A stretch of DNA of 31,078 bases from JABDQZ01 sp050049775. GTDB lineage: Bacteria > Pseudomonadota > Gammaproteobacteria > Chromatiales > Chromatiaceae. The notes below the pieces were generated by a model. That model was not told the origin of the DNA, ran no database searches, and saw only the letters and a list, made by a program, of their open reading frames with translations. Position 1 is the stretch's first letter. Each line of letters opens with the position of its first letter. Position numbers and translations under genes: made by a program. This document shows positions 1 through 7,088 of the stretch, piece after piece. The stretch covers positions 1 through 31,078 of the forward strand of contig JASFVP010000046.1 in the NCBI GenBank assembly GCA_050049775.1, given 5' to 3'.

Positions 1-1
1 A

Positions 2-1726
2 GGTACGGATCACGACATCAGCTACAGTTATGACAGTTGCACACAGGGTACTGGCAGTCTGTGCAGCGTCACATACAGTTCATCGGCACCGGTTGTCACT
101 GATTACAGCTACACTGCTTTTGGCGATGTCGCTGTTCACCAGGGCGTGGCCTACACCTATGACGCCGCCGGGCGCGTGCAGACGTTGACCTATCCGTCCG
201 GTTCGGCCCTGACTTTCAGTTACGATGCGGCCGGGCAGGTCGCTCAGCTTGACCTGAGTGGCAATGGCTTCAATGTCAGTCTCGCAAGCGGCATCGGCTA
301 TTCGCCCTTTGGTGCTGTCGCCAGCCTGACCTGCGGTAACGGTTTGAGCCTGAGTCAGGGTTATGATCTGGCTTACCGACAGACCGCTGCAACGGTGAGC
401 GGTGTGCTTAGCCTGACCGGCGGGCAATACGATGTGGTCGGCAATCTGTTGCAGCGCAGCGAAGACGCCGTGTTGACCAGTTACAGCTACGATGGCCTCG
501 ACCGCCTCGCTACCGGCACCGGCGTATTCGGCAGCCGCGACTACGACTACGACAAAAACGGCAACCGTACGCAACTGATCGCGGATGCCCAAACCACTTC
601 GTACAGCTATGAGTCAAACAGCAACCGCCTGGACACAATCGACCTGACCGATGTGCAGACGGATGCCAACGGCAACACCATCGCCAATGGCAATCGCAGC
701 TTTACCTACACGCCGCACAATCGCCTGCTCGAGGTCCATGACAACGCCGTGCTCACGGCAAGCTACGCCTACAACGGTCTGGGCCAGCGAGTCAGTAAAT
801 TGCCGGCTGACGGTAGCGAGGCGCGATACCGTTATGGCACGGAAGGCGAACTGCTCGCGGAAACCAATGCGCTCGGCGCGGTAGTCAGGGAATACGTCTA
901 CCTCAATGGCACACTGCTGGCGGTGCTGGATTACCAGCAAAGCCCGGCCGTGGTCTATTACGTACACACGGACTTTCTCGGCACGCCGAAGGCCATGAGC
1001 GATGGCAACGGTATCAAAGTCTGGTCAGCCACCTATGATCCCTTTGGCCAGGCCACGGTCGACAGCGACCCGGATGGCGATCAGGTGGATGTCACACTGA
1101 ATGTGCGTTTCCCGGGGCAGTATTACGATGCGGAGACGGGGTTACACTACAATTACTTCAGGGATTATGATCCGGAAACAGGAAGGTATCTGGAGTCTGA
1201 TCCGATTGGGCTTGCAGGTGGTCTTAATACCTATGCCTATGTTGGGGGGAACTCAATTAACTACATTGATCTTTATGGATTAATGAGAAACTGTAGCCCC
1301 ACATCATTGGCTAGGTGTGCTGCAGCGTGTAATGCTGAAGGTCATACAGTTAAAAGCTGTGTTGTTAATAATTCTTTTGCAGGAATTGATGTAGCTAGTT
1401 GTAGATGTGACCATTTTTCTGATTGCAATACAGATATCAATGATATCAATGCTGATAAGCAATATCGGCATAATCCTGAAAATCCTAATATTGGTAATAG
1501 AAGCCCAATACATAGGGGAGAAAACCCTCAGGAGCTAGTTGATGGAGTTAGAGATGGTAAGTACCCAATTATTAGAAATGATCCTAGAGGTAGACCTATT
1601 GCAGATTTTGGTCGTAATGTGGGCTCTTACAACGGTGCGCCTACTCGTTATGGGACAATTCATAACGGACGGACTGGCTCTCATGTGGTTCCAGCTAGCC
1701 CTAATCAAATAAGGTTTCTTAAATAA
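2..1726 (+). CDS. Rhs/YD-repeat protein, 3' part, with type-50-like toxin tip (5' end outside window)
   Basis: The frame is open from base 2, so the gene is cut by the window edge; a GTG at 146 is internal. The first ~420 codons carry tandem YD repeats (SYSYDG, DYDYDKNGN, FTYTPHNRL) ending in the Rhs core signature, with DPIGLAGGLNTYAYVGGN and a terminal DLYGL in place of the usual DPxGL. Rhs proteins form a shell that encloses a C-terminal toxin and are exported by type VI or other systems. After codon 1283 comes a Cys-rich stretch (seven Cys by ~1430), then a tip with PQELVDG, IADFGRNVG, YGTIHNGRTGSHVVP. This order resembles the polymorphic toxin type 50 domain (predicted BECR-fold RNase); that match is from memory. 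DNA becomes AT-rich from ~1150, inside the core, typical of exchanged Rhs tips. The gene after it is the likely immunity partner. Confidence 0.9.
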   Translation, partial: GTDHDISYSYDSCTQGTGSLCSVTYSSSAPVVTDYSYTAFGDVAVHQGVAYTYDAAGRVQTLTYPSGSALTFSYDAAGQVAQLDLSGNGFNVSLASGIGYSPFGAVASLTCGNGLSLSQGYDLAYRQTAATVSGVLSLTGGQYDVVGNLLQRSEDAVLTSYSYDGLDRLATGTGVFGSRDYDYDKNGNRTQLIADAQTTSYSYESNSNRLDTIDLTDVQTDANGNTIANGNRSFTYTPHNRLLEVHDNAVLTASYAYNGLGQRVSKLPADGSEARYRYGTEGELLAETNALGAVVREYVYLNGTLLAVLDYQQSPAVVYYVHTDFLGTPKAMSDGNGIKVWSATYDPFGQATVDSDPDGDQVDVTLNVRFPGQYYDAETGLHYNYFRDYDPETGRYLESDPIGLAGGLNTYAYVGGNSINYIDLYGLMRNCSPTSLARCAAACNAEGHTVKSCVVNNSFAGIDVASCRCDHFSDCNTDINDINADKQYRHNPENPNIGNRSPIHRGENPQELVDGVRDGKYPIIRNDPRGRPIADFGRNVGSYNGAPTRYGTIHNGRTGSHVVPASPNQIRFLK

Positions 1727-1733
1727 TTGGTTT

Positions 1734-2414
1734 ATGTCTATGGAAAAAAATATCGTTGACGGTTTTATACAGGAATTTAGTAGTTTCAAGTCTTGGGCTG
1801 ACCAAATCAGTGATAAAGATTCACCTGACTGGTCGGATGAATATAACAACTGGGCCAGTTTTGAAAAAGCTGTATCGGATTTTATTTCCAATGTGGAAAT
1901 CGAAAGTTTGAGTGATTTGACGATAGAAGGTCTTATCTTTTCTATTGCGAGAGATCATGAAGATGAAATATTCATAGAGCAAATAGTTAAGAATAAGCCT
2001 CTTTTCCAAAAATTAATTCCTCATGTTATAGATTCAGATGAATATTGGGCAAAAGTAGAGATTGCTGAATGGCTGGGGAAAAATGTTATTGATACAAATG
2101 AATCAGAAAATTATTTATTAGAGCTGCTTGAGCGAGGTTCATTTGGTCTAGATACGACAGCACTAACCTCATTAGGAAAAATTGCTCCTATCCTTGCTGA
2201 GGAAAAGGCTATTGAATTTTGGGAATCGAAATTACTGTATAAAAAATATGCAGCATTGGATGTGCTTTCACGGGTTAACTCAGGCCGATACTCGCATTAT
2301 TTTAAAGAAGCCTGTATGGAGGGGTGGCTTGATCAAAAAACTGAAAAATTGACTGATGATGCTTTGAAAGCTCTTGAAGAAGAGCGTAAAGCATTAGGGA
2401 GTGTTAGAGAATAA
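1734..2414 (+). CDS. Probable immunity protein for the Rhs tip toxin (unrecognised family)
   Basis: This 226-residue protein starts 7 nt after the Rhs stop (ATG 1734; ATG 1740 is an in-frame alternative). It has no signal peptide or membrane segment, so it should be cytoplasmic. It is acidic and rich in Glu, Asp, Trp and Leu, and reads as mostly alpha-helical with possible HEAT-like pairs (around EIAEWLGKNV and TALTSLGKIAPILAEEKAIE). I do not recognise a named immunity family. The role is inferred from position directly behind a toxin tip, acidity, and base composition: one 60-nt line I counted (2041-2100) is 35% GC, well below the flanking housekeeping genes. No strong ribosome-binding site precedes it, so it may be translated by coupling to the toxin gene. 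Confidence 0.75.
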   Translation: MSMEKNIVDGFIQEFSSFKSWADQISDKDSPDWSDEYNNWASFEKAVSDFISNVEIESLSDLTIEGLIFSIARDHEDEIFIEQIVKNKPLFQKLIPHVIDSDEYWAKVEIAEWLGKNVIDTNESENYLLELLERGSFGLDTTALTSLGKIAPILAEEKAIEFWESKLLYKKYAALDVLSRVNSGRYSHYFKEACMEGWLDQKTEKLTDDALKALEEERKALGSVRE

Positions 2415-2442
2415 AGAGGTAAAAGGGGACGAGGTAAAAGTG

Positions 2443-2464
2443 AAAAAGGGGTCAGTACCCTTTT
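2443..2464. repeat. REP-like hairpin next to the RAYT remnant; possible terminator
   Basis: A 7-bp stem (AAAAGGG 2444-2450 with CCCTTTT 2458-2464) has a 7-nt loop GTCAGTA and is followed by a T-rich stretch. A related sequence, AAAAGGGGAC, lies just upstream at 2421-2430. Short GGGGTCAG-type elements commonly lie beside RAYT genes in Gammaproteobacteria, and a RAYT remnant starts 68 nt downstream. It could also terminate the Rhs/immunity transcript. The REP assignment is inference. Confidence 0.45.
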
Positions 2465-2531
2465 ATGTTTTTTTAATATTTTTGACTTTGAAATATAGTC
2501 ATTCTTGTTTATCAGGAAAAAGGAATTTCCG

Positions 2532-2760
2532 ATGCCAAGAAAGCCATGCTTTTATCCGCCGGGTGTTCCGGTTCATGTTGTTCAACGCGGCAATGACCGA
2601 AAGCCGGTCTACTTCGATAAATCAGATTATAACGCTTACCTTGAATTGTCGACGTTCATGCGTATTGCCTGATGACCAATCACATTCATTTTCTGGCAAC
2701 CCTGGGGGCAAAGACCATATTTGTATGTGAAAACCCTATTTCCTTACATAAGCTGTTGAA
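2532..2760 (+). pseudogene. Degenerate REP-associated tyrosine transposase (RAYT, IS200/Y1 type)
   Basis: An ATG at 2532 opens a 46-codon frame (stop 2670-2672) whose start, MPRKPCFYPPGVPVHVVQRG, is the conserved N-terminus of RAYT transposases, followed by NDRKPVYFDKSDYNAYLE. Translation then jumps frame: from ~2647 another frame reads VDVHAYCLMTNHIHFLAT, which contains the HxH metal motif of Y1 transposases. The ~20-30 residues that normally link these blocks are missing, so there is an internal deletion with a frame change. Beyond ~2700 similarity fades and the region with the catalytic tyrosine is not recognisable. The gene cannot make a working transposase. It marks the edge between the Rhs cargo and the beta-barrel gene. 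Confidence 0.8.
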
Positions 2761-2827
2761 TTGGGCTGAATACACAAGTACTGTTGTCCCGGCTGTTTTT
2801 ATTTTCACGGATTAGGGAGATTTGAAA

Positions 2828-3448
2828 ATGTTTTCAAAAAAAGTATTTGCCAGCTCGATTGCGGCAACCTTGCTGGCTGTCTCTGCAACTTCCCAGGCTG
2901 CGGATAACCAATGGTATGTAGGAATTGGTGGTGGCTGGACTGATACAGATACAGGTATTTCCAGTTTAACTGGTACAGCAAGCCTGGATGAGGAAGATAC
3001 TGGTTACAAGATTTTTGCCGGTTACAACTTTAATGAAAATATTGCGTTGGAAGGTTTTTATGTGGATCTCGGCGAGGCTACATTAACAGGTAACAATGGT
3101 GATACTTTTGTTCTTGGTGGTACCACTTACGCATTCACAGTAAATAATGCCCGTGTTTCATCGGAAGGTACTGCCTTTGGTGTTGGTGGCAAGTTTACCT
3201 ATCCCTTCAATGAAACATTTAATGTATTCGGTAAACTCGGACTTGCATTTTGGGATATTGACGGCACAGTGTCGGGTTCCGGATTGGCGACCTCATCAGT
3301 TGATGATGATGGCACAGACGCTTACTTTGGTGTTGGCGCCGGCCTGAAGTTTGCCGACAGTTGGGAAGTTCGTGCAGAAGCAGAACGCTATGATTTTGGT
3401 GGTGATGATGTTGACTTTGTTTCCCTCAGTATCGTCAAAGGCTTCTAG
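2828..3448 (+). CDS. Outer-membrane beta-barrel protein (OmpA-like/OMP_b-brl type)
   Basis: The 206-residue protein starts at ATG 2828 behind AGGGAGA; a TTG two codons earlier is less likely. Residues 1-26 form a Sec signal peptide ending SQAA. The mature part begins with WYVGIGGGW, typical of the first strand of small barrels (OMP_b-brl, PF13505 type), and alternates short aromatic strands with Gly/Asp-rich loops (GYKIFAGYNFNENIALEGFY, AFGVGGKFTYPF, AYFGVGAGLKF). It ends in Phe, the usual signal for barrel assembly. Eight strands are plausible, placing it in the outer membrane. The number of Asp residues in the loops suggests cation contact, but no ligand can be named. It is a single-gene unit ending at a strong terminator. 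Confidence 0.88.
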   Translation: MFSKKVFASSIAATLLAVSATSQAADNQWYVGIGGGWTDTDTGISSLTGTASLDEEDTGYKIFAGYNFNENIALEGFYVDLGEATLTGNNGDTFVLGGTTYAFTVNNARVSSEGTAFGVGGKFTYPFNETFNVFGKLGLAFWDIDGTVSGSGLATSSVDDDGTDAYFGVGAGLKFADSWEVRAEAERYDFGGDDVDFVSLSIVKGF

Positions 3449-3470
3449 AATAAAATCTTATTAAATACTG

Positions 3471-3498
3471 AAAAGGGACGGCAATGCCGTCCCTTTTT
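3471..3498. terminator. Bidirectional rho-independent terminator
   Basis: A 7-bp GC-rich stem (GGGACGG/CCGTCCC, loop CAATG) is extended by AAAA before and TTTTT after it. Because the A and T tracts mirror each other, it can stop transcription from both the beta-barrel gene (+) and rapA (-), which converge here. Confidence 0.9.
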
Positions 3499-3563
3499 TA
3501 TTTTCATACCGGTGTTCCATGCCGGGCAAAAATAGCAGGCAATAGCCGGACCTTTGAATGTGC

Positions 3564-6440
3564 CTAAGCCAACACCACCAACCGAATCGCATCCAGCCTT
3601 AACTGCGCGTTTTCCAGGATGCGATGCAAGGCCAAGCCTTCGGCCTGCAAATCTTCGATCTCGTCATCACGTACCAGCGGGTTGATGGTCTGTAGCTGCG
3701 TCAGCCGCTGGATTTCACTGGTGTAGTAATCCAGCATTTGTTCCGTGGCTTTCTGGAGAATCGGTTCGGCCAGTTCCTTCACCTGTGCTTCGGCCTGTTG
3801 TAGCAATGCCGGGGCTGCCGGGAGGGCTTTGTTGAGCAGGTTCATGAGGGTTTTCTTTTCCAACGCGATGGCATTGTCGGCCAGTTCGTCATAATCGATT
3901 TGCTCGGCGAGGTTTTCACCTTTGCTGTTGACCAGCATGCGTAAACAGGTAGGTGGCAGGAAGCGGCCGGCCTGCAGTCCGGCCGGGCCGATGGCTTCGA
4001 GCACGAACAGGCACTCGAGCAGCAGGCCGCTCTGGCCGCCAGGCAGTTTCGCGGCGATCAGGCCGGTGCGCCCCTGGATGCCGGATAAAGCCAGATCCAT
4101 GGCGCCGCGCACCAGCGGATGTTCCCAGCTGATGAAATGCCGGTCTTCGTGCAGCAGTGCGGTGTTGCGGTCGGTGGTCAATGTCATGCCGTCTTGTGGC
4201 AATGCCGGAAAGGCATCGACCGACATCTGCGCAGTCGGGCGCAGTATCTGGCTGTGGGCGGAATGTTCTTCCAGGTCCAGACCGTAACAGTCGGCCAGTT
4301 TGTCGAGATAACGCGACAGTTCGCCTGGCTGTTCCTCGGCGCGAATCTGTTCGACCAGCTGGTTCGCCTGCGGCTGGCGACAGGAGCTGAGTTCGAGCAA
4401 ATGATCGCGGCCGCGCTCGAGTTCTTCGCGGGTTTGCTGTGCCAGTTGTTGGGCGCTGTTGAGCAATGACTGGATCTGTTCCGGGTCGGGGTCAGCGAGT
4501 GCCTGGGCCAGCGCCGGTTCGAGTTGCTGGAACACACTATGGCCCTCCGGGCAGGTGCGCGCAAACGCATTCAGGCCCTGCTCGTACCAGTGGAACATGG
4601 TTTCGGTGGCGCTGTCGCTGAAGTAAGGCACGTGGATGTGAATGCTGTGCTGCTGGCCGATGCGGTCGAGCCGGCCGATGCGCTGTTCCAGCAGGTCCGG
4701 GTTGAACGGCAGGTCAAACAGAACCAGGTGATGGGCGAACTGGAAGTTGCGGCCTTCGCTGCCGATTTCGGAACAGATCAGTAACTGCGTGCCTTCCTCG
4801 GGATCGGCAAACCAGGCGGCGGCGCGGTCGCGTTCGATGATGCTGAGGTGTTCGTGGAATACCGCCGATAGAATGCCTTCGCGCGTGCGCAACACCTGTT
4901 CAAGTTCCATGGCGGTGTCGGCCTTGGCGCAGATCAACAGCATCTTGCTGCCGCTGTGTTGTTTCAACAATTGCGTGAGCCAGCCGATGCGCGGATCAAA
5001 ATCCGACCAGTCCGGATCGCTGATTTTGGCGTGCATGCTGAACAGGTGCTCGGGTTGCAGCAGTTGTGGCGCTTCGAAATCGGTTTCCGGATCGGGCTGG
5101 TACAGCTCCGGCAGGTCCAGCGGCCATGCATGGGCGATGCGCTCGGGAAAGCCTTTGATGCGTGCACGCGTGTTGCGAAACAACACGCGGCCGGTGCCGT
5201 GGCGGTCGATCAGCTGGTGGATGAGCTGTTCGCGCAGTTTGTCGAATGCGGCGCTGTCGGAAGTCTGCTGCATCTGCAGCAGCAATTGCAGGATGTTGTC
5301 GTCGTGCAGTTGCGTTAGCAATTGCTGCACGGTGTTGAGCTGTTCCGGCTGGCCACTGATCAGCAGTTCCACCGCATCGGCGATTGGTGCAAAGTGCGTT
5401 TCTTCCTGCTCGAAAGCTTCGAGGCTGTGGAAGCGGTCCGGGTCGAGCAGGCGCAGGCGCGCGAAATGGCCGCTTTTGCCAAGCTGTTCCGGTGTGGCGG
5501 TCAGCAGCAATACGCCGGCGGTATTCTCGGCGATCTGTTCGACCGCACGATATTCGTCGCTGGCGTTGTCTTCCGACCAGTCGAGATGGTGCGCTTCGTC
5601 GACCACGAGTAAATCCCAGCCGCCATTGAGCGCCTGTGCGTGGCGCTGCGGGTGATTGAGAAACAGGTTGATGCTGCTCAGCACCAGTTGTTCGGTGATA
5701 AACGGGTTGTCCTGGCCGATGCTTTCCTCGATGGCCTGGCAGCGTTCCTCGTCGAAGATCTTGAAACTCAGGTTGAAGCGGCGCAGCAGCTCCACCAGCC
5801 ACTGGTGCAACAGCGGGTCCGGTACCAGGATCAGCACACGCCGGGCGCGGCCGGTGAGCAATTGATGGTGAATGATCATGCCGGCTTCAATGGTTTTGCC
5901 GAGGCCGACTTCATCAGCCAGCAACACGCGCGGATTGCTGCGGTTGGCGACTTCATGGGCGATATACAACTGGTGCGGCAGCAGGTCGGCGCGAATGCCG
6001 GTCAGGCCGTAATTGACCGATAAGGCCAGGCGTTGCGCTTGTTGCAGGGTGGTGTAGCGCAGGTCGAACCATTTGGGCTTGTCGAGCTGACCGCGCAGCA
6101 GACGGTCCTGCGGGCGGCTGAAAATCTGGCCGGCGTCGAGCTCGCCTTCCGGCAGCTCACGCGGCTGGCCGTCGGTGTCGATGCCGCGATACAGCAGCAG
6201 GCCGTTTTGTTCCTCGGTTTGTTTCACCAGCAGCAGCCAGCCATGCTGGCTTTTGGCCTGTTCCCCGGCGGTGAAAGCCACCCGCGTCAGTGGTGCGGTC
6301 TGCATGGCATAGGAGCGGGACTCGCCACTGGCGGAAAACAGCAAGGTTACTGTTCGGCCGGAGATTTCGGTGACGGTGCCAAGACCGAGTTCGGATTCCG
6401 TGTCGCTGACCCAGCGCTGTCCCGGGATGAATGTCTGCAT
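3564..6440 (-). CDS. rapA: RNA polymerase-associated Swi2/Snf2 ATPase RapA (HepA)
   Basis: RapA binds RNA polymerase and uses ATP hydrolysis to help recycle stalled enzyme. The 958-residue product is close in length to E. coli RapA (968) and matches it along its length from memory: N-terminal FIPGQRWVSDTESELGLGTV (tandem Tudor-like region), Walker A LLADEVGLGKTIEAG (K182), DEAH box at 281-284, LLLTATPEQLG (motif III), and the second RecA lobe with SEIGSEGRNFQF and LEQRIGRLDRIGQ. It ends LRLDAIRLVVL like the family. I chose ATG 6440 because it matches the family N-terminus. The frame extends upstream to 6509, and the AGGAG lies 14 nt away, which is rather far. The neighbour upstream is divergent. 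Confidence is very high for function. Confidence 0.97.
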   Translation of the reverse strand: MQTFIPGQRWVSDTESELGLGTVTEISGRTVTLLFSASGESRSYAMQTAPLTRVAFTAGEQAKSQHGWLLLVKQTEEQNGLLLYRGIDTDGQPRELPEGELDAGQIFSRPQDRLLRGQLDKPKWFDLRYTTLQQAQRLALSVNYGLTGIRADLLPHQLYIAHEVANRSNPRVLLADEVGLGKTIEAGMIIHHQLLTGRARRVLILVPDPLLHQWLVELLRRFNLSFKIFDEERCQAIEESIGQDNPFITEQLVLSSINLFLNHPQRHAQALNGGWDLLVVDEAHHLDWSEDNASDEYRAVEQIAENTAGVLLLTATPEQLGKSGHFARLRLLDPDRFHSLEAFEQEETHFAPIADAVELLISGQPEQLNTVQQLLTQLHDDNILQLLLQMQQTSDSAAFDKLREQLIHQLIDRHGTGRVLFRNTRARIKGFPERIAHAWPLDLPELYQPDPETDFEAPQLLQPEHLFSMHAKISDPDWSDFDPRIGWLTQLLKQHSGSKMLLICAKADTAMELEQVLRTREGILSAVFHEHLSIIERDRAAAWFADPEEGTQLLICSEIGSEGRNFQFAHHLVLFDLPFNPDLLEQRIGRLDRIGQQHSIHIHVPYFSDSATETMFHWYEQGLNAFARTCPEGHSVFQQLEPALAQALADPDPEQIQSLLNSAQQLAQQTREELERGRDHLLELSSCRQPQANQLVEQIRAEEQPGELSRYLDKLADCYGLDLEEHSAHSQILRPTAQMSVDAFPALPQDGMTLTTDRNTALLHEDRHFISWEHPLVRGAMDLALSGIQGRTGLIAAKLPGGQSGLLLECLFVLEAIGPAGLQAGRFLPPTCLRMLVNSKGENLAEQIDYDELADNAIALEKKTLMNLLNKALPAAPALLQQAEAQVKELAEPILQKATEQMLDYYTSEIQRLTQLQTINPLVRDDEIEDLQAEGLALHRILENAQLRLDAIRLVVLA

Positions 6441-6475
6441 GGGGTTTTGCACGACTCCTGTGTGAAAAAGCACAA

Positions 6476-6481
6476 TATAAT
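6476..6481 (+). promoter_or_regulatory. Candidate -10 box for the UPF0114 operon
   Basis: A perfect TATAAT lies 60 nt before the ATG at 6541, in the short divergent gap with rapA. No good -35 element sits at 16-18 bp, so the call is weak. The opposite strand over the same bases reads TTATTATAT and could serve rapA. Confidence 0.3.
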
Positions 6482-6540
6482 AACATCCATGGGATGCTAT
6501 GCTATGCACTGTTTACGTAGAGGACCGTTGCATAGACGCC

Positions 6541-7071
6541 ATGAAGAACCTGGAAGCCCTGTTTGAAGGAATGCTGTGGCAAAGCCGCCTGCTGGTGTTT
6601 TTGGGCGTGATCGGTGGCCTGATAGCGTCGATCGTGATGTTTTACGTCACCATGGTGGATGTTTGGATCATGATCAGCCATGTCGTGCATTATGGTTCGT
6701 CGGCGCTGGATGGTGTTGAAAGAGCCATGTTGCGCGCTGAAACCGTCAAACATGTGGTTGAGATTGTTGATGGTTTTCTGCTGGCGACGGTATTGCTGAT
6801 TTTCAGTATGGGCCTGTATGAACTGTTCATCAGCAAGATCGATCAGGCGGCCTCCTCGGAACAGGCCTCGCGCGTGCTGTTCATCGAAAATCTGGATGAC
6901 CTGAAAGGCCGCCTGGCCAAGGTCATTATGATGATTCTCATTGTGCGTTTTTTCGAATTCGCGGTAGAAATGAAGTTTGCCAATGCCCTGGACCTGCTGA
7001 TGCTGGCGGCCGGCATCGCGCTGCTGGGCCTGGCGTTGTACCTGTCTCATCTCGGCGACAAGCAACATTAA
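6541..7071 (+). CDS. UPF0114 (YqhA-like) inner-membrane protein
   Basis: The 176-residue product begins MKNLEALFEGMLWQSRLL, like the UPF0114/YqhA family, where an amphipathic start precedes the first membrane helix. I read about four hydrophobic segments: ~17-45, ~75-99, ~127-145 and ~150-171. The central family-like motif MGLYELFISKID is present, matching the GYENFVSQLD region of E. coli YqhA. Its role is not established. I chose ATG 6541; the frame also allows ATG 6499, but the extra residues look non-family. It lies 17 nt upstream of the GGDEF-EAL gene on the same strand, so the two are probably co-transcribed. Confidence 0.85.
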   Translation: MKNLEALFEGMLWQSRLLVFLGVIGGLIASIVMFYVTMVDVWIMISHVVHYGSSALDGVERAMLRAETVKHVVEIVDGFLLATVLLIFSMGLYELFISKIDQAASSEQASRVLFIENLDDLKGRLAKVIMMILIVRFFEFAVEMKFANALDLLMLAAGIALLGLALYLSHLGDKQH

Positions 7072-7088
7072 ACCTGTGAAGCGAGCTG

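Noticed and set aside
2401..2730. 109-codon ORF after the immunity gene
   Set aside because: It crosses the RAYT remnant in the wrong frame, and the RAYT motifs are read in two other frames.
4747..5655. 302-codon plus-strand ORF inside rapA
   Set aside because: It is antisense to a certain RapA sequence; its product is Ser/Cys/Arg-rich without domain motifs, as expected from the reverse of a GC-rich gene.
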